Below, piece by piece: positions 32,693 to 36,448 of a stretch of DNA of 36,448 bases. The translations under genes were made by a program, and so were the position numbers. The notes below the pieces were generated by a model. The model was not told where the DNA came from. It ran no database searches and saw only the letters and a program-made list of their open reading frames with translations. The stretch comes from Sheuella sp. (lineage in GTDB: Bacteria > Pseudomonadota > Gammaproteobacteria > Burkholderiales > Burkholderiaceae_B), in the NCBI GenBank assembly GCA_030650995.1, contig JAUSCY010000064.1:1-36448 (forward strand). The letters are read 5' to 3'. The first letter of the stretch is position 1. Each line of letters opens with the position of its first letter.

Positions 32693-34207
32693 TTAAACAG
32701 CGGTTTTCATCCCGGCGATTTTTTTATCTCCGTTGTAAATCGGGGGATGCGTGACGATTGATTTCAGTTCAGGATGCGCAGCCTTGAGTGCATTGAGATC
32801 TGGCTTAGGACGTGTCATTTCCGTATCCCCAGCAAAGGCCTGTTCAATCGCATATGCTGCGGCCAGCAAATTACCATCGCTGAACAAGCGACCTGAAATC
32901 TGCAAACCAAAAGGCATGCCATGCTCGTCAGTGCCGCAGGGCAGAGATATTGTCGGGTTTGTCGCTAATGTCACTACGTAGGTCAGTGCCAGCCACTGGT
33001 AGTAATTTTTCATAGCTTGTCCGTCCACGTGGGTAGCATATAGCTCGGTCCAGGGGAACGGTGTGACTGGCGTCACGGGCGAGAGAATCAGATCATAGTG
33101 ACCGAAGGCTTGTGCAAATTTTCTGGACACCCGCGTTTGTTCAAGATGTGCCCAGGCGCGATCAGCCAGTGTGATAGATGAAGAGATTTCCATATTGGCA
33201 CGAATATTCGGACCCAGATTTTCCGGGTTGAGACGCCAGGTGTCTGCAAAAGCAGCTACAAAACTTTCTGCACGTAAAATGTCAAAGGCGCGATCTGTAT
33301 CACCGAGCTGCAGATCGATCGGTTCGCAACTGCCTACCAAAGGCGCCAGCGCTGCTATTTTTTTACGGAAACTTCTGCGCATTTCCTGATCGACGATACA
33401 GACGCCGAAGTCCTCGGTGTAGCCCACACGCAATTTTGATAAATCCAGTTGTTTGATTGGCCATAAAGTCGAGGCATCAACTGGAAATGCGAGTGGGTCC
33501 AGCAGGTCTGTACCTGTGCTGGCGGCATATAACATGGCCGTATCGGCTACATTGCGTCCCATCGGGCCTAATACTGAAATCACAGACCAGCCCAACGGAC
33601 GTGCATCATTGGGTACCATGCCAGGCGAGGGTCGCATCCCGACCACACCACATAAAGCAGCGGGGATCCGCAGTGAACCACCTGTGTCAGAGCCTGTGCA
33701 GATGGGTAGCATATCGGTGGCAAGTGCGGCGGCAGAGCCTCCCGAGGATCCCCCCGCATTCAAGGTGGGATTGAATGGATTTCCAGTAGCTCCCCAAACC
33801 GGGTTGCGTGAATTGGCGCCTGCGCCCATATCCGGTACGTTAGTTTTAGCGGTCACAATTGCGCCAACAGCACGAAGTCTTTTAATGAGACTATTGTCGC
33901 TTTCAGGGATGTTGCCACGCAAACCAATATTGCCGTATGTGGTGAGCAGCCCTTTCGTATCCTGCAAGTCTTTTACACCTAATGGCAATCCATGTAGCAA
34001 GCCGAGCGTGTCGCCACGCATCACCGCTGCCTCAGCTTGTTTGGCACCTGCACGCGCGCCGTCAAAATCAGTAGCGCAAATTGCATTGATCGCAGGATTG
34101 ATTTTTTCAATCCGATCGATGCAGGCATCCATGAGCTCAACGGGGGAGATCTGACGGCTTCCGATCAGTCGACGTAATTCAACAGCGGATAGTTCTGGGA
34201 GGCTCAT
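32693..34207 (-). CDS. Amidase signature family protein
   Basis: This 504-residue enzyme has the Ser-cisSer-Lys triad of the amidase signature family: Lys79 in LPLGVKDLQ, Ser154 in AGGSSGGSAAALA, and nucleophile Ser178 in TGSDTGGSLRIPA. The start MSLPELSAVEL is chosen; an ATG 9 bases earlier is possible. The family hydrolyses carboxamides, and members include GatA, glutamyl-tRNA amidotransferase; absence of gatC/gatB neighbours argues for a catabolic amidase. It is divergent from the M81 peptidase gene. A nitrile hydratase system exists at the other end of the window, but there is no direct operon link. Confidence 0.87.
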   Translation of the reverse strand: MSLPELSAVELRRLIGSRQISPVELMDACIDRIEKINPAINAICATDFDGARAGAKQAEAAVMRGDTLGLLHGLPLGVKDLQDTKGLLTTYGNIGLRGNIPESDNSLIKRLRAVGAIVTAKTNVPDMGAGANSRNPVWGATGNPFNPTLNAGGSSGGSAAALATDMLPICTGSDTGGSLRIPAALCGVVGMRPSPGMVPNDARPLGWSVISVLGPMGRNVADTAMLYAASTGTDLLDPLAFPVDASTLWPIKQLDLSKLRVGYTEDFGVCIVDQEMRRSFRKKIAALAPLVGSCEPIDLQLGDTDRAFDILRAESFVAAFADTWRLNPENLGPNIRANMEISSSITLADRAWAHLEQTRVSRKFAQAFGHYDLILSPVTPVTPFPWTELYATHVDGQAMKNYYQWLALTYVVTLATNPTISLPCGTDEHGMPFGLQISGRLFSDGNLLAAAYAIEQAFAGDTEMTRPKPDLNALKAAHPELKSIVTHPPIYNGDKKIAGMKTAV

Positions 34208-34297
34208 GACAATCATCTCACTAAAAATTAATAGATTTCAGGAATTAAATCACGTTCAGTGCTTGACGCAAACGTTTATCCTTGCGAGTATCTTTCT

Positions 34298-35809
34298 ATG
34301 AAGATACTCCTAGCTAGAATGAATCACGAGACCAATACGTTCTCACCCGTAGCCACGCCCTTAAAGTCTTTTGGCGATGACGGTCCTGTATATGGTCAGC
34401 AGGCTTATGCGGCATCAAAGGGCACTCGTACCGGAATTGCTGCCTTTATTGATCTGGCTGAGCAGGCCGGGCACGAAGTAGTCATTGCAATCAGTGCGAC
34501 GGCTAACCCCAGCGGTCGTGTCTCGGCCGATGCCTATACACACATCACAGATACGATTGTGGAGGCTGCCAGGGGCTGTGATGCAGTCATGCTTGATCTG
34601 CATGGTGCCATGGTCGCAGAAAATGCAGATGATGGCGAAGGGGCGTTACTCACACGGTTACGTGCAGTACTTCCTGATGCGCCCATTGCGGTAGCGCTGG
34701 ATCTTCACGGGAAAATGACCCCGGAGATCGCCAATAATGCCGATGTAATTGTCAGTTTTAAAACTTACCCGCATATCGATATGTACGAGACGGGTGAACA
34801 TGCCGGACGTTTACTACTCGACATGATTGCGAACCGTGCAAAACCAGTTGTTGTCTGGCGCAGGTTACCGCTTATGGTGCATACCTTGCGTAGCAGGACT
34901 GATATTGGTGCAATGCACGATGCTGTTCAAATGGCGAAGCAAGCAGAGAAAGACGGCATGCTGGCAGTTTCAGTCTTAGCCGGATTTTCACTGGCGGATA
35001 TTGCGGCACCCTGTATTAGCGTTGTCGTTGTGGCTGATGGTAATAAGCAAGCGGCTGAACGTGTTGCCGATGATATTGCGAATTTCATCTGGGAACATCG
35101 CGATGGATTTGTATACGAAAGCGAACCATTGAGCGAATCGGTCGCACTTGCGAAATATGAAGCATCCAAATCTGGTTCTCAGCCGGTCTTGTTACTCGAT
35201 CATGGCGATAACTGTATGTCGGGGGGCACATGTGACGATATGAATGTTTTACATGAAGCCATTGCCCAAGGGCTGACAGATATTGTTGTTGGACCTGTTT
35301 GTGACCCTGAGGCTGTCGAGCAAATGATCACAGCGGGAGTTGGCGCCACGGTCACTGTCAAGATCGGTGACAAAGTGCCGCTTGCGCAACTAGGGATTAT
35401 TCCGCAGCCCCGGGCGTTAACGGGAACGGTCGCGCGCATTACGGATGGTGAATATGTGATCTCCGGACCGACCTATACAGGGCAGCGAATCAAGATGGGA
35501 CGGACGGTCAGACTCGATACTCCTCAGGCGCAGGTGATGATCACAGAGACGCCTCAGGAACACTGGGATCTCGGAATTTTCGAGCATATAGATATTGATC
35601 CAACCAAACATCAATATGTACTGTTGAAGTCCAGAATGTATTGCCGACCTGTTTTTGTTCCCTTGTCCAAAGCCGTCGTGGAGTGTGATGGGGGCGGTGT
35701 GACGAGCTCGGACTATTCACGATTTCCTTTCAGTAAGGTTTCACGACCTGTGTACCCACTGGATTCCGAGACTATCTATGCATTTAAAAGAAATGAAAAT
35801 CATGACTAA
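34298..35809 (+). CDS. mlrC: M81 family metallopeptidase (MlrC type)
   Basis: This 503-residue protein belongs to the MlrC/DUF1485 family, named for the last enzyme of microcystin breakdown but widespread in bacteria that do not degrade microcystin. The start MKILLARMNHETNTFSP contains likely metal ligands His10 and Glu11. Further candidates are in MLDLHGAM, VALDLHGKM and KTYPHIDMYETG. The C-terminal half (from about residue 300, LLLDHGDNCMSGGTCDD) is the MlrC_C domain. The longer frame upstream lacks support. Its stop overlaps the start of the following gene by 8 bases. Real substrate is unknown. Confidence 0.87.
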   Translation: MKILLARMNHETNTFSPVATPLKSFGDDGPVYGQQAYAASKGTRTGIAAFIDLAEQAGHEVVIAISATANPSGRVSADAYTHITDTIVEAARGCDAVMLDLHGAMVAENADDGEGALLTRLRAVLPDAPIAVALDLHGKMTPEIANNADVIVSFKTYPHIDMYETGEHAGRLLLDMIANRAKPVVVWRRLPLMVHTLRSRTDIGAMHDAVQMAKQAEKDGMLAVSVLAGFSLADIAAPCISVVVVADGNKQAAERVADDIANFIWEHRDGFVYESEPLSESVALAKYEASKSGSQPVLLLDHGDNCMSGGTCDDMNVLHEAIAQGLTDIVVGPVCDPEAVEQMITAGVGATVTVKIGDKVPLAQLGIIPQPRALTGTVARITDGEYVISGPTYTGQRIKMGRTVRLDTPQAQVMITETPQEHWDLGIFEHIDIDPTKHQYVLLKSRMYCRPVFVPLSKAVVECDGGGVTSSDYSRFPFSKVSRPVYPLDSETIYAFKRNENHD

Positions 35810-36448
35810 ATTTGAAGTGATTACTGGCAATATTAAAAAGAACAAGACACTACGAGCGGGGAAAACGTATGTCATTGAGGGAGAGGTGCATGTTGTCAAA
35901 GGCGTGACATTAACTGTCGATGATCGTGTCACGGTATTGCTCGTGAATGGCGTGTTTCCCAAAAGTCTGATCCGTCGTTCAGCCTTGATTTTTGATCAGG
36001 GATCTCGATTGTCTGCTAAACGCTTTTATATTAAAGCTGCTGATGTCAATCACAAGCCAGTCAAGCTCTCGGATAATGGTGGAGTTTGGTTTTTAGGGAA
36101 TTTCAACGATGCGAGCAAAGACGGCGTTTCAGTCAAAGTGAATCGTAAAAATCCACTTTCAGCATTTAAAGCGGAAATGGTTGCCGCCTATTACCTCGGT
36201 CGTAAAGACACCTATATCAGCGTAAAGTCCAGGAAAGAACTGGACATAGGTGACGATGTCGATGGGTTCTCGATTCTAGGCGTAGGTCCTGGCGAATGGA
36301 ATGTTTCGGAAGTTCGCAGCCATTTCTCCGGTGATGATGGCTTCGATGTCACTAACTCGCACATTAAGCTTGATCGTCTGGAGATCAAACATCCAACTGA
36401 AGATGGTATGAACATCAGCAGTAGTCGTGTAGAAATTCATAAAAGTTT
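35802..36448 (+). CDS. Probable parallel beta-helix protein, 3' truncated by the window edge
   Basis: The frame opens at an ATG inside the last codons of mlrC and stays open to the end of the window (215 codons). The sequence begins MTKFEVITGNIKKNKTLRAG and shows short strand-turn repeats rich in Val, Ile, Asp and Asn: GEVHVVKGVTLTVDDRVTV, GVWFLGNFNDAS, SHFSGDDGFDVTNSHIKLD, RLEIKHPTEDGMNISSS. This periodic pattern resembles right-handed parallel beta-helices such as pectate-lyase-like and surface proteins. No signal peptide is visible. Function is not recognised. The 8-base overlap suggests translational coupling with the M81 peptidase. Confidence 0.65.
   Translation, partial: MTKFEVITGNIKKNKTLRAGKTYVIEGEVHVVKGVTLTVDDRVTVLLVNGVFPKSLIRRSALIFDQGSRLSAKRFYIKAADVNHKPVKLSDNGGVWFLGNFNDASKDGVSVKVNRKNPLSAFKAEMVAAYYLGRKDTYISVKSRKELDIGDDVDGFSILGVGPGEWNVSEVRSHFSGDDGFDVTNSHIKLDRLEIKHPTEDGMNISSSRVEIHKS

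Overview
The window looks like chromosome from a betaproteobacterium, probably Burkholderiales and possibly Alcaligenaceae-like. This is inferred from the gene complement (NarXL plus a narK1-narK2-narGHJI-ppiC operon, BenE, an OpgH/NdvA-type glucan operon, M81 peptidase) and from moderate GC content. It has not been tested by phylogeny. Coding density is high, no gap exceeds about 300 bases, and I see no rRNA, tRNA, insertion sequence or CRISPR array.

Layout. 1-612: the 3' end of a nitrile hydratase operon (beta-subunit C-terminus and accessory protein). 653-2361: a hairpin terminator, then a convergent autotransporter-barrel protein. 2543-8695: housekeeping and catabolic genes on both strands: a yeast-type cytosine deaminase, a DUF2889 protein, a PfkB kinase with a LOG-family hydrolase, an FAH-family hydrolase, an orphan degenerate ABC ATPase, a flavin reductase and a methyltransferase. 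The methyltransferase is the last gene of a tightly coupled minus-strand operon (12223-7820) with an OpgH-like glucan synthase and an NdvA-like glucan exporter.

12323-16874 is the most unusual part. It holds an MDR dehydrogenase interrupted by one in-frame TAG, a PTPS/QueD-fold protein whose usual catalytic residues are replaced, a GT4 glycosyltransferase, a stand-alone RibD C-terminal-type reductase, and a GTP cyclohydrolase II with a degenerate RibB-like front domain. A perfect inverted repeat lies between the last two. Together they resemble a pathway from GTP to a reduced, glycosylated pyrimidine or pterin product; that is my inference.

16877-30689 is a complete respiratory nitrate reduction locus. 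NarL and NarX (minus strand, behind a beta-carbonic anhydrase) sense nitrate. Divergently lie two nitrate/nitrite transporters, NarG, NarH, NarJ, NarI and a parvulin-type isomerase. Hairpins sit at the narK1 leader, the narH-narJ junction (overlapping the narJ ribosome-binding site), the narI-ppiC junction and the narL 3' end.

30943-36448 carries a small lipoprotein, the benzoate transporter BenE, a convergent amidase, an M81 (MlrC-type) metallopeptidase, and the start of a probable beta-helix protein that runs off the window.
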